From Gelidibacter salicanalis (lineage in GTDB: Bacteria > Bacteroidota > Bacteroidia > Flavobacteriales > Flavobacteriaceae), in assembly GCF_016469035.1 (NCBI RefSeq), contig NZ_JAEHJZ010000012.1, forward strand, positions 1 to 53,650: a stretch of 53,650 nucleotides of DNA, in the 5' to 3' direction. Shown here piece by piece: positions 18,070-25,730 of this stretch (position 1 is its first letter; every line of letters begins with the position of its first letter). A program made the translations under genes and the position numbers. The notes beneath the pieces are model-generated. The model saw nothing but the letters and a program-made list of their open reading frames with translations. It did not search any database and was not told the DNA's origin.

Positions 18070-18191
18070 TTTATGTTGATTTGTTGACTTGTTGAACCAA
18101 ATTTTTCATCGTTAGGAAATTTAAGAGTAACTGAATAAATACTTTTGACTAATTCCTTAGAATCAATCCAAACAGTTAATTTTTCAAATGG
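18070..18191 (-). pseudogene. Remnant of a four-helix-bundle (S23-type) protein gene
   Basis: Reading the minus strand from 18191 gives PFEKLTVWIDSKELVKSIYS followed by VTLKFPNDEKFGSTSQQINI. This matches the conserved N-terminal third of the four-helix-bundle/S23 family (FEKLxVWxxSxxLVxxIYxxTxxFPxxEKFGxTSQ). The expected continuation (RRAxxSIPxNIAEG) is missing, and the start Met can only be joined through a frameshift (ATGTCTTATATATTTT). The fragment sits in the gap between moaE and moaCB and ends at the moaCB start. It is a degraded insertion into the operon. Confidence 0.65.
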
Positions 18192-18274
18192 AAAATATAT
18201 AAGACATTTTTTATTGTTGATTTATTTATGATTGAAACGATTACGCAATTGACCATTTACACGATTACACAATT

Positions 18275-18715
18275 TTAAGAATTTACTTTCCATTGATGTG
18301 ATTGGTCTTCAAATATCTCTTTTCCAAAAACGGGTGCTTCTTTTTTAATAGCTTCTACAACATATTCCAGTGCCTTAAATACATCTTTTCGTCGTGGTGA
18401 AGACACAAATACGAACAGGCAAATTTCACCTGTTTTTACTGTTCCTAAACTGTGATAGATATGCATACAGGTCAAGTTGAATTTTTCAAAGGTAGTTTCT
18501 CGTATGTCGTGAAACTTCTTATTTGCCATTTCTTCATAGGCAGTGTACTCAATGGCAGCAACTGCTTTTCCGTCTATTTCATCGGCACGCACCTGGCCTA
18601 AAAAAATGTTATGTGCACCAATTCCTGTTTTTGATTGATGCTTTGCAATGGATGCTCCAATAAATTCAGAAGATATTGGCCCTTGTTTGAATACATTTTT
18701 ATAGGTTGTTTTCAT
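18275..18715 (-). CDS. moaE: Molybdopterin synthase catalytic subunit MoaE
   Basis: MoaE is the large subunit of molybdopterin synthase, which inserts two sulfurs from the MoaD thiocarboxylate into cPMP. The 146-residue length is typical. Visible signatures are GAHNIFLGQVRADEIDGKAV, AAIEYTAYEEMANKKF, MHIYHSLGTVKTGEICLFVF, and the catalytic-lysine stretch VVEAIKKEAPVFGKEIFED. It follows the MoeB-like gene by 3 bp on the minus strand, so both belong to one operon. Confidence 0.93.
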   Translation of the reverse strand: MKTTYKNVFKQGPISSEFIGASIAKHQSKTGIGAHNIFLGQVRADEIDGKAVAAIEYTAYEEMANKKFHDIRETTFEKFNLTCMHIYHSLGTVKTGEICLFVFVSSPRRKDVFKALEYVVEAIKKEAPVFGKEIFEDQSHQWKVNS

Positions 18716-18718
18716 AGC

Positions 18719-19795
18719 TTAAGTTGTTTTTGATAACGCTTTCGTGAAAGCGGAAACCCCATCTTTCAAACTCCAGCAGTTAGTAATGTTTTGTTCTTTT
18801 AATATAGCAACCGCCTGTGCGCTGCGTATTCCAGATTTACAGAAAATGATAATTTTCTTTTTCCTTGAGATGAGTTCTAATCTTTTAGTCAATTGCGGCA
18901 AAGGGATCTCCAAAATATCTTCCCGTTCTATCCGTGGCATTTCTGATAGCCCTCTCACATCTATGAATTGAATATCATCTTCGGAAATAATCGATTCGAT
19001 CCCTATTTCAAAAGCATTATTAGAACAGAAAGTAGTTTCTTCAATATTTTCAAAATTTAAACCACGTTGCTTTACCATTGCAATTGTTGGTTCCTCTCTG
19101 TTAATTCCAATAGTCATTGATTGATTCGTCAAGGTATTGAAGCAGTACAATTTTCCAGAAAGCGGCGTCCCTATACCCAATATAATTTTAAGAACCTCAT
19201 TTGCCTGCATAGTGCCAATAATGCCTGGCAATACACCTAAAACCCCAATTTCTGAACAATTAGGCACTGAACCCTTTTGAGGTGGAGTGGGGAATAGGCA
19301 GCGATAACTAGGTCCTCCCTTATAATTAAATACTGTAACTTGCCCTTCAAATTTAAAAATAGCCCCATACACCAATGGCTTATCTAGGATAATGGCCGCA
19401 TCATTGATAAGGTAGCGGGTGGAAAAATTATCAGTCCCATCTACGATAATGTCGTAATCTTTAAAAATCTCTATAACATTTTCTGAAACCAATTTTTCTG
19501 GATAGGTTTCGATAGTAATGGTAGGGTTAAGTTGTTGTAATCTTTCTTTAGCCGCAATGACTTTTTTTTGTCCAATAGAAGCGGTGTTATATAAAACTTG
19601 ACGTTGTAAGTTAGACTCGTCTACCGTATCATAATCTACAACACCTATTTTCCCAATACCAGCAGCCACAAGGTATTGCAGTACAGGACACCCAAGTCCA
19701 CCAGCACCTATTACAAGAACCTTTGCGGCACTTATCTTGTCTTGACCCGCTTGCCCAATTTCATCTAAAACAATATGTCTACTATATCTACTCAC
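18719..19795 (-). CDS. moeB: MoeB/ThiF-type adenylyltransferase with C-terminal rhodanese domain
   Basis: This 358-residue protein activates the MoaD C-terminus by adenylation, and its rhodanese domain probably supplies sulfur. Residues ~1-240 form the ThiF/HesA domain: SRYSRHIVLDEIGQAGQDKI, VLVIGAGGLGCPVLQYLVAA (nucleotide-binding loop), DNFSTRYLINDAA and CLFPTPPQKGSVPNCSEIGV. Residues ~262-355 are rhodanese-like with the catalytic Cys in IIFCKSGIRSAQAVAILKE. It lies between moaD and moaE, confirming a cofactor role rather than thiamin. The 16-bp palindrome CGCTTTCGTGAAAGCG sits in its last codons. Confidence 0.9.
   Translation of the reverse strand: MSRYSRHIVLDEIGQAGQDKISAAKVLVIGAGGLGCPVLQYLVAAGIGKIGVVDYDTVDESNLQRQVLYNTASIGQKKVIAAKERLQQLNPTITIETYPEKLVSENVIEIFKDYDIIVDGTDNFSTRYLINDAAIILDKPLVYGAIFKFEGQVTVFNYKGGPSYRCLFPTPPQKGSVPNCSEIGVLGVLPGIIGTMQANEVLKIILGIGTPLSGKLYCFNTLTNQSMTIGINREEPTIAMVKQRGLNFENIEETTFCSNNAFEIGIESIISEDDIQFIDVRGLSEMPRIEREDILEIPLPQLTKRLELISRKKKIIIFCKSGIRSAQAVAILKEQNITNCWSLKDGVSAFTKALSKTT
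18737..18752. repeat. Palindromic coding insert CGCTTTCGTGAAAGCG
   Basis: This near-perfect palindrome within the moeB-like gene encodes SAFTKAL on the minus strand. A related one, CGCTTTTGCGAAAGCA, lies at 26183-26198 inside the NapB-like gene and encodes FAFAKAL. Both fit a core CGCTTTCGCGAAAGCG, an iterated palindrome I recall from some flavobacterial genomes. Confidence 0.5.
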
Positions 19796-19812
19796 TCTAT
19801 TTTATTTAATGA

Positions 19813-20046
19813 TCAACCTCCAGCAAAGGGTGGTAAAATTGCTATTTCTTGCCCTGTAAGCATTGTTTCTTCTGAAACTAACTCTTGGTTTTGAGCTATT
19901 CTGAAATCTTTCTGTTGAAGCCCTGGGTGTTTTTTAAATAAGAATTCCTTTAAACCTGAAACAGGAGTAACCGAAAGCTCTAAAATTTCTGATGAGCATC
20001 CTGTCACCTCAGCAAGCATTCCAAAATATTTGATTTCAATATGCAT
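19813..20046 (-). CDS. moaD: Molybdopterin synthase sulfur-carrier subunit MoaD
   Basis: This 77-residue beta-grasp protein starts MHIEIKYFGMLAEVTGCSSE and ends in the obligatory Gly-Gly (AILPPFAGG), which becomes the thiocarboxylate after activation by the MoeB-like protein encoded next to it. It partners MoaE. Spacing is 1 bp to mobA upstream and 17 bp to the MoeB-like gene downstream, so it is within the same operon. Confidence 0.92.
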   Translation of the reverse strand: MHIEIKYFGMLAEVTGCSSEILELSVTPVSGLKEFLFKKHPGLQQKDFRIAQNQELVSEETMLTGQEIAILPPFAGG

Positions 20047-20047
20047 C

Positions 20048-20617
20048 TTATATCTGCTTTAATTCTGTTGGACTATTAATGTTCTTCACTTGATTTGCTT
20101 CGAATTCATTTAACGATAAAAACTGAACCTGATTTAGTTTTTTTATTAACTGCATCATTCTTCGTTCATCTTGTTGTAATAATTCAAGGCACATTACTTC
20201 ACATTTTTTGGTGTATATCGCTACTAGTGGCATCAGTTTATCATTTACTTTACAAACCACCGCATCATTTTCTTTGTTATATGACAGTAGTAATGCCCGT
20301 AATAGTTCCGAAGTAATTAGCGGCACATCGCAACTCAGCACCACATTTAATTCGGTTTTGCTTGCGCTTAAGCCGCTGTACAAACCAGCTAATGGCCCTG
20401 CTTCTGGTAATATATCTTTAATCCGTTTGTAGCCAAGAGTATCATACTGTGGATGATCGCTCACAATGAGAATGTCTTTTGCCAATGGTTTCAGGGCATC
20501 AATAATATGATTGACAAAAGGTTTTCCTTCCCAAAGAATGAATCCTTTATCCATACCCATTCGAGAGCTTTTTCCTCCGGCAAGTATAATTCCTGTTATG
20601 TTGACTGTTTCTAGCAT
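20048..20617 (-). CDS. mobA: Molybdenum cofactor guanylyltransferase MobA
   Basis: MobA attaches GMP to the molybdenum cofactor to form the guanine-dinucleotide form needed by NapA-type enzymes. The 189-residue protein has the nucleotidyltransferase signature GIILAGGKSSRMGMDKGFIL, then ILIVSDHPQYDTLG and the metal-binding SCDVPLITSELL. Its stop and start overlap or abut its neighbours (tauE-like upstream by 1 bp, moaD downstream by 1 bp). Its presence matches the bis-MGD requirement of the neighbouring NapA. Confidence 0.92.
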   Translation of the reverse strand: MLETVNITGIILAGGKSSRMGMDKGFILWEGKPFVNHIIDALKPLAKDILIVSDHPQYDTLGYKRIKDILPEAGPLAGLYSGLSASKTELNVVLSCDVPLITSELLRALLLSYNKENDAVVCKVNDKLMPLVAIYTKKCEVMCLELLQQDERRMMQLIKKLNQVQFLSLNEFEANQVKNINSPTELKQI

Positions 20618-21360
20618 TACAAAAATATCAATTTTATAGATGCTGCAATTAGCACTATTGTTAGGATATAGCGAACACTTTCGTTGCTCATCTTCTTGCT
20701 TCCATAGTAACTCCCTAAAAGACCGCCAAAAACCGCAAGAGCAACCATTAAAATGGACTGACTATTTAAAACAACCCCATTATTGAATTGACCTGCCAGA
20801 CCAGCAGCAGAATTAACCCAAATAAACAGTGCCGATACGGCTGCGGCTTCTTTCATTTTGCCCCAATGCAGCAACAAGATTACTGGGCTTAAAATAATTC
20901 CTCCTCCTATTCCAATAAGGCCAGAAAAGAAACCAATTATCCCACCTACAACTAAACCTTGCCAAATTTTAACCTCTCGTATCACTTCACTTTCCCTGCC
21001 AAAAACATTCAGCATTTTCAGTACGGCAAAAATCAATAATACGCCCAGTATGATTTTATAAATTCCAGTTTCTACATCTATACTACCTCCCAAATAGGCC
21101 ATTGGGATAGAGGTAATTGCAAAGCATAAAAAGAGTTTTCTGTTGAAATAACCCTCTTTATAGTAAAAATAAAAAGCGGTTCCTGCTACGAATAAATTTA
21201 ACAGCAAAGCTGTTGGCTTCATCGTTTCTGGGGCCATAGAAAACAAGGACATTAAAGCGAGGTACCCACTTGCGCCACCGTGTCCTACGCCTGCATATAA
21301 AAAAGCAATTACGGGCAACAAACAGAGAAAAACCCAGAAATATGGTACATCTGAAATCAT
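20617..21360 (-). CDS. TauE/SafE-family membrane transporter
   Basis: This 247-residue integral membrane protein has about eight hydrophobic segments and the TauE/SafE hallmarks: the glycine-rich AGVGHGGASGYLALMSLFS near the N-terminus and its inverted repeat GLIGIGGGIILSPVILLL in the second half. The family moves sulfite, sulfoacetate and other sulfur or organic anions. Here it overlaps modE by 4 bp and mobA by 1 bp inside a cofactor operon. No modABC genes are visible in the window. A role in molybdate or another oxyanion is possible, but this is inference only. Confidence 0.85.
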   Translation of the reverse strand: MISDVPYFWVFLCLLPVIAFLYAGVGHGGASGYLALMSLFSMAPETMKPTALLLNLFVAGTAFYFYYKEGYFNRKLFLCFAITSIPMAYLGGSIDVETGIYKIILGVLLIFAVLKMLNVFGRESEVIREVKIWQGLVVGGIIGFFSGLIGIGGGIILSPVILLLHWGKMKEAAAVSALFIWVNSAAGLAGQFNNGVVLNSQSILMVALAVFGGLLGSYYGSKKMSNESVRYILTIVLIAASIKLIFL

Positions 21361-21701
21361 ATACTATCCAATACTTTAAGTTGTTGGTCTAAAAATGCCC
21401 AACAATTTTTATTAATAGTTTCAAAAGCTGCAATGAGCCTCTTGCCATATGGTGTAATAATCGTGCCTCCTCCGTTTGTTCCACCAACAGTTTTGGTCAC
21501 TACCGCTTCTTTTGCAGATTTGTTTACCGCATCAACCAGCGTCCAAGCTTTTTTATAAGACATTCCAATGGATTTTGCAGCCTTAGATAAAGAACCTTTT
21601 GCTTCTATCGCTTTGAGTAATTCTACCCTGCCTTCACCCACCAAAACATTATCTCCTTCTTCGATCCAAATTCTACTTTTAATTTTATAATCGCTCATCA
21701 T
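21357..21701 (-). CDS. ModE-like winged-helix regulator (DNA-binding domain only)
   Basis: This 114-residue protein corresponds to the LysR/ModE-type winged HTH without the molybdate-binding TOBE domains: GRVELLKAIEAKGSLSKAAK, SIGMSYKKAWTLVDAVNKSA, VVTKTVGGTNGGGTIITPYG and KRLIAAFETINKN. ModE-like short forms occur beside molybdenum genes. Without TOBE domains it probably does not sense molybdate itself. It lies in the cofactor operon, 7 bp after moeA and overlapping the tauE-like gene. Confidence 0.87.
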   Translation of the reverse strand: MMSDYKIKSRIWIEEGDNVLVGEGRVELLKAIEAKGSLSKAAKSIGMSYKKAWTLVDAVNKSAKEAVVTKTVGGTNGGGTIITPYGKRLIAAFETINKNCWAFLDQQLKVLDSI

Positions 21702-21708
21702 TAAAAAT

Positions 21709-22890
21709 TTATTTAGAGGGTAACAGTATTGTTTTAACTTTCTGTCCTTTTCTTATTTGCATGCAATCTTCTGGAAGGAATACAAGTGCATTTGCATCTC
21801 CAAAAGCTCTAACCATAGCAGAACTCTGCCCATCTAAAATTTCAACACCAGCTCCGTGCATTCTTGCTTTTAAAAATTGAGCACGATCTCCTTTTGCGGT
21901 ATAATCTGTTAACAAAGGCAAGGAAATACTTAGAAGCTGTGTATTTAAAGCTCCTTCACTCTTTTTTAAAAGCGGATACACATAGATATAAAAACAGCTT
22001 AGCGCCGCAGCAGGATTTCCGGGCAATCCAAATATGGAAACGGTATCCTTTTTTCCGAAAAACAAGGGTTTCCCTGGCTTTTGTTTCACTTTGTAGAAAA
22101 CCTCTTCAACTTCTATATCATTTAGCGCTTTCCCAACAAAATCATAATCACCCACAGAAATACCACCTGATATAATAACTACATCGTGATTTCCTATGGT
22201 TTCCTTCAAGGTCTTTTTAGTACTATCGTAATCATCCTTAACAGCTATAACCGAGGTCTTTTTATAGCCCAACTCGTTTAATACGGCGGTGAGCATCGCT
22301 CCATTAGATTCATATATTTCACCAAAGGACAAAACATTTCCAGGAGCCTTAAGTTCGTTTCCGGTAACCACAATAGCAATAGATGGCTTATCATAAATAG
22401 CAACTTTTGTTACACCTAAGCCAGCCAGAAATCCAATATGTGCTCCTTTAATAGCAGTCCCTTTGGTTAAAGCAATATCGCCTACTTTAATTTGCTCTCC
22501 TATGGGTCTAATATTCATCTCCATCGCCAAAGGCATTTGTGTGATAATCTTGCTTCCTTGAACCTGTACCTTCTCTTGCATTATTACTGCATTTGCCGTG
22601 TCAGGTACTGGAGCGCCAGTAAATATCCTTACAGCCTCACCGATATTTAGCATTGGATTATTATTGTCGCCCGCTTTTATTTCACCTATTACATTATAAT
22701 TTATGGCACCACTAATCTGCAATGCATAACCATCCATAGCAGATTGTCTAAAAGGAGGCATATCTATTTTGGAAACAACATCTTCTGCAAGAACGAAATC
22801 CAGAGAATCTTTGAGATCCACTTCTAATATTTTAGAAGAAACCGAACTATGTTTTAACACTAGATCTTGTGCTGTCTTTACATCTATCAT
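21709..22890 (-). CDS. moeA: Molybdopterin molybdenumtransferase MoeA
   Basis: MoeA inserts molybdenum into adenylylated molybdopterin. The 393-residue protein has all domains: DMPPFRQSAMDGYALQ, VRIFTGAPVPDTANAVIMQE, VTGNELKAPGNVLSFGEIYE, ISGGISVGDYDFVGKAL and the KPGKPLFFGKKDTVSIFGLP then GNPAAALSCF segment. The C-terminal beta domain ends with RKGQKVKTILLPSK. It is the first long gene of the minus-strand cofactor operon, divergent from nap. Its ATG overlaps the stop of a 30-residue frame (ATGA), suggesting translational coupling. Confidence 0.93.
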   Translation of the reverse strand: MIDVKTAQDLVLKHSSVSSKILEVDLKDSLDFVLAEDVVSKIDMPPFRQSAMDGYALQISGAINYNVIGEIKAGDNNNPMLNIGEAVRIFTGAPVPDTANAVIMQEKVQVQGSKIITQMPLAMEMNIRPIGEQIKVGDIALTKGTAIKGAHIGFLAGLGVTKVAIYDKPSIAIVVTGNELKAPGNVLSFGEIYESNGAMLTAVLNELGYKKTSVIAVKDDYDSTKKTLKETIGNHDVVIISGGISVGDYDFVGKALNDIEVEEVFYKVKQKPGKPLFFGKKDTVSIFGLPGNPAAALSCFYIYVYPLLKKSEGALNTQLLSISLPLLTDYTAKGDRAQFLKARMHGAGVEILDGQSSAMVRAFGDANALVFLPEDCMQIRKGQKVKTILLPSK

Positions 22891-22979
22891 AAATAAATTG
22901 GTGTTTTAAGAGCTGCATATAACTCACGATAGCCAAAATCTCTCATTTGTTTCTCTGTCAAAGTCAAATTCTTCTCCAT
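22887..22979 (-). CDS. Small 30-residue leader-like protein overlapping moeA
   Basis: An ATG at 22979 opens a frame encoding MEKNLTLTEKQMRDFGYREL and ten further residues. Its TGA overlaps the moeA ATG in the arrangement ATGA, typical of translational coupling in real operons. The product is charged and soluble and I do not recognise it. It may be a true small protein, a leader peptide, or the stub of a lost gene (the RDFGYREL stretch is protein-like). Confidence 0.4.
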   Translation of the reverse strand: MEKNLTLTEKQMRDFGYRELYAALKTPIYL

Positions 22980-23049
22980 TTAAATTATTTTATGAATATA
23001 CAAAAACGTTATTTCCAGTCAAATATAGCGCTTCTTTTTTTACCCATTT

Positions 23050-23065
23050 GATGACTTTTGTCATC
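23050..23065. promoter_or_regulatory. Palindromic operator between divergent moeA and nap operons
   Basis: GATGACTTTTGTCATC is a 6-4-6 palindrome with perfect arms. The same arms, with one change, occur before the porin gene at 14726-14741. About 20 bases further towards napD lies GGATTTTTG, resembling the TAnnTTTG -7 element, with a T-run between them near -33. Sitting in the 176-bp gap between divergent starts, it could control both the nitrate reductase and cofactor genes. The Fnr-like protein at 13.1-13.8 kb is the candidate ligand. Confidence 0.6.
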
Positions 23066-23155
23066 TTTTTTTAAGTGGTGTTTTCGGATTTTTGTTAAAT
23101 TGTTAATGAATTAGTCAATACTAACTCGCCATACTAATAAAAAGAACGATTTAAA

Positions 23156-23392
23156 ATGCCAATTAAAAGCTACTTAGCCCACGCTATAAAAGGAAAGAAA
23201 GAAGAATTAATGAAAGCTTTGGTAAGCTTGGATCAATGTGAAGTTGTTCCGGCAGAGAATCAAGATATTTTGGCATTAGTGACCGATACACCTAACGAAA
23301 AGGAAGAGGAAATACTAAAAGAAAAAATTGAGGCCATAAGCAGCCTAAAATTATTGTCTTTGGTTTCTGGTTTTAACACACCTCAAAATTAA
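23156..23392 (+). CDS. napD: NapD-like nitrate reductase maturation chaperone
   Basis: This 78-residue protein starts MPIKSYLAHAIKGKKEELMK and has the short ferredoxin-like fold of NapD (SSYLV...G....L...L....CEV.P...QDILALVTDT pattern). NapD binds the Tat signal of NapA and keeps it cytoplasmic until the cofactor is inserted. It is the first gene of the operon, 1 bp before napA, and the only dedicated chaperone seen. Similarity is by pattern and position; small size limits certainty. Confidence 0.8.
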   Translation: MPIKSYLAHAIKGKKEELMKALVSLDQCEVVPAENQDILALVTDTPNEKEEEILKEKIEAISSLKLLSLVSGFNTPQN

Positions 23393-23393
23393 T

Positions 23394-25727
23394 ATGTCTA
23401 TGTACAAATCTGTAACGAATAGAAGAAGTTTTATTAAGAAAATGGCGATGCTATCTGCAATGACAGCTGCGGCATCTATGTTTCCAGGAATTCTGTTTGC
23501 AAGCGAGCAAGAAAAAGGAATTCCTAAAGACGCAAACTTAGATTGGAAAAAAGGTCCTTGCAGATTCTGTGGTGTGGGATGTGGCATACTCGTAGGCACA
23601 GAAAATGGAAAAGCAGTTGCTGTTAAGGGAGATCCAAACTGTTCAGTAAACAAAGGATTATTGTGTGTAAAAGGATACCATCAAATTATGTGCATACAAT
23701 CCAAAGACAGGCTTACACACGCTCTAGTTAAGAAAAATGGCAGGTATGTTCAAACCCCTCTAGATGAGGCTTTGGATATTGTTGCTAATAAGATGAAAGA
23801 AACTATAGCAAAGCATGGTAAAGATTCTGTTGCAATGTATACCTCCGGACAATCTACAATTCCAGAAGGCTATGTAGCATCTAAACTTATGAAAGGTGCC
23901 ATTGGCACAAATAACCTGGATTGTAATGCACGCCTTTGTATGGCAAGTGCGGTTACAGGGTTTTTAACCTCATTTGGTGCAGATGAACCTATGGGCTGTT
24001 ATGAGGATATTGACTACGCCGATTATTTTATTACTTGGGGGAACAATATGGCAGAAATGCATCCTGTACTGTTCTCAAGAATGTTAGAACAAAAATCAAG
24101 ACGGGGTGCTAAAATTATAGATTTTGCTACAAGGACTACCCGTTCAAGTACTGCCTCTGACAGATCCATCTTATTTGAACCCCAAACGGATTTAGCGGTG
24201 GCAAATGCCATTTGCTATGAGATTATAAAGAATGGATGGGTAAATAAATCCTTTGTTGAGAAGCATTGCAATTTTAGTAAAGGGCTCACAAATATCGGAT
24301 ATGGTTTAGAGGACAAGTTTAACTTTACTGATAAGCCGGAGAAAATAGATTTTGAAGCCTACAAAGAGTTTCTAAAAGATTACAGTCCTGAGAAAGTTTC
24401 TAAATATTCTAAGGTATCGGTAAAAGACATTAAATATCTAGCTTCCATTTATGGAAACCCAAATAAAAAAGTAGTCTCTTACTGGTGTATGGGAATGAAC
24501 CAGCATACCCGCGGAACCTGGATAAATAATCTTGTATATAATATTCACCTACTCACAGGTAAAATATCGCAGCCAGGAAATGGTCCGTTTTCATTAACAG
24601 GTCAACCTTCTGCTTGTGGTACGGCTCGTGAGGTAGGAACTTTTACGCACAAACTACCGCACGGCGTTGTAATGAATAAGAAAGACAGGGAAATGGCTGC
24701 TAAAATTTGGAAAGTTCCTGTGGAAAGAATTCCGTCTAAACCTACCTATCACGCTACAGAAATGTTTAGGGCAGTAGATAGAGGGGATATTAAATTTATT
24801 TGGACACAAGTAACAAACCCATTGGTATCATTACCTAAAACAGGTCGTTACCGCCCAGCCATGGAAAAAAAATCCTGTTTCGTTGTTGTTTCAGATGTTT
24901 TTCCAACCCCTACTTCGGATGTTGCAGATGTTATTCTCCCAGCCTCCTGGCATATTGAGAAGGGCGGTCTATATGGTAACTCTGAACGTAGAACCCAACA
25001 TTGGGACAAAATGGTTGAAGGCCCGGGAGAAACTACTCCCGATGCGTGGATGACTATTGAGGTAGCAAAACGTATGGGGTATGGTGATTTATTCCCTTAT
25101 AGCAAAGAAAATCACGTAGAGGAAATATACAACGAATACAAACAATTCCACGAAGGCGCAAAACACGGTATGGCACCACTAGAAGTTCTTAAAAAAGAGT
25201 CTGGGGTAATCTGGCCTTATGTAAATGGCAAGTCCACACAGTGGCGCTTTAATGCTAAATATGATCCTGCTTGTTCTAATGGTGAAGACTTTCATTTTTA
25301 TGGAAAACCAGATGGTAAAGCTGTCATTTGGCAACGCCCTTTTGAAGAGGCTCCAGAAAAACCAGATAAAGAATATCCATTCTGGTTAAATACGGGACGT
25401 GTTGTAGAACACTGGCATACGGGATCTATGACTCGCAGAATACCCATATTACATCAGGCAATGCCAAATGCCTATGTTGAGTTTCATCCAGATGACGCAA
25501 AGTCTTTAGGAATAAGAAATGGAGAAAATATTAAAGTAACCTCCCGCCGTGGTTCCTGTATTTTACCTGCATCCATCAACGAAAGAGGTTTACCTACCAA
25601 AGGACAGGTGTTTGTTCCTTTCTTCGATGAGAATATGCTCATCAATGATGTGACCCTGGATGCTTTCTGTCCTATTTCTAAAGAACCAGACTATAAAAAG
25701 TGTGCCGTAAAAGTTGAAAGAGTATAA
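23394..25727 (+). CDS. napA: Periplasmic nitrate reductase catalytic subunit NapA
   Basis: This 777-residue molybdopterin oxidoreductase reduces nitrate to nitrite in the periplasm. Residues 1-37 are a Tat signal (NRRSFIKKMAMLSAMTAAAS). The N-terminal 4Fe-4S site is CRFCGVGCGILVG with the distal Cys in LLCVKGYHQIM. The molybdenum-ligand Cys is in LDCNARLCMASAVTGFL, as in Nap/NasA rather than formate dehydrogenase (Sec/Cys context differs). Bis-MGD-binding segments include WCMGMNQHTRGTWINNLVYN and LTGKISQPGNGPFSLTGQPS. The C-terminal domain has TGRVVEHWHTGSMTRRIP, typical of nitrate reductases. Length fits NapA (~800). Cofactor genes lie divergently upstream and the electron donors downstream. 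Confidence 0.95.
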   Translation: MSMYKSVTNRRSFIKKMAMLSAMTAAASMFPGILFASEQEKGIPKDANLDWKKGPCRFCGVGCGILVGTENGKAVAVKGDPNCSVNKGLLCVKGYHQIMCIQSKDRLTHALVKKNGRYVQTPLDEALDIVANKMKETIAKHGKDSVAMYTSGQSTIPEGYVASKLMKGAIGTNNLDCNARLCMASAVTGFLTSFGADEPMGCYEDIDYADYFITWGNNMAEMHPVLFSRMLEQKSRRGAKIIDFATRTTRSSTASDRSILFEPQTDLAVANAICYEIIKNGWVNKSFVEKHCNFSKGLTNIGYGLEDKFNFTDKPEKIDFEAYKEFLKDYSPEKVSKYSKVSVKDIKYLASIYGNPNKKVVSYWCMGMNQHTRGTWINNLVYNIHLLTGKISQPGNGPFSLTGQPSACGTAREVGTFTHKLPHGVVMNKKDREMAAKIWKVPVERIPSKPTYHATEMFRAVDRGDIKFIWTQVTNPLVSLPKTGRYRPAMEKKSCFVVVSDVFPTPTSDVADVILPASWHIEKGGLYGNSERRTQHWDKMVEGPGETTPDAWMTIEVAKRMGYGDLFPYSKENHVEEIYNEYKQFHEGAKHGMAPLEVLKKESGVIWPYVNGKSTQWRFNAKYDPACSNGEDFHFYGKPDGKAVIWQRPFEEAPEKPDKEYPFWLNTGRVVEHWHTGSMTRRIPILHQAMPNAYVEFHPDDAKSLGIRNGENIKVTSRRGSCILPASINERGLPTKGQVFVPFFDENMLINDVTLDAFCPISKEPDYKKCAVKVERV

Positions 25728-25730
25728 GCT

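Noticed and set aside
20617-21360. TauE-like protein as a molybdate permease
   Set aside because: Context is suggestive, but the family is not known for molybdate and no binding residue can be read from the sequence, so it is left as a generic transporter.
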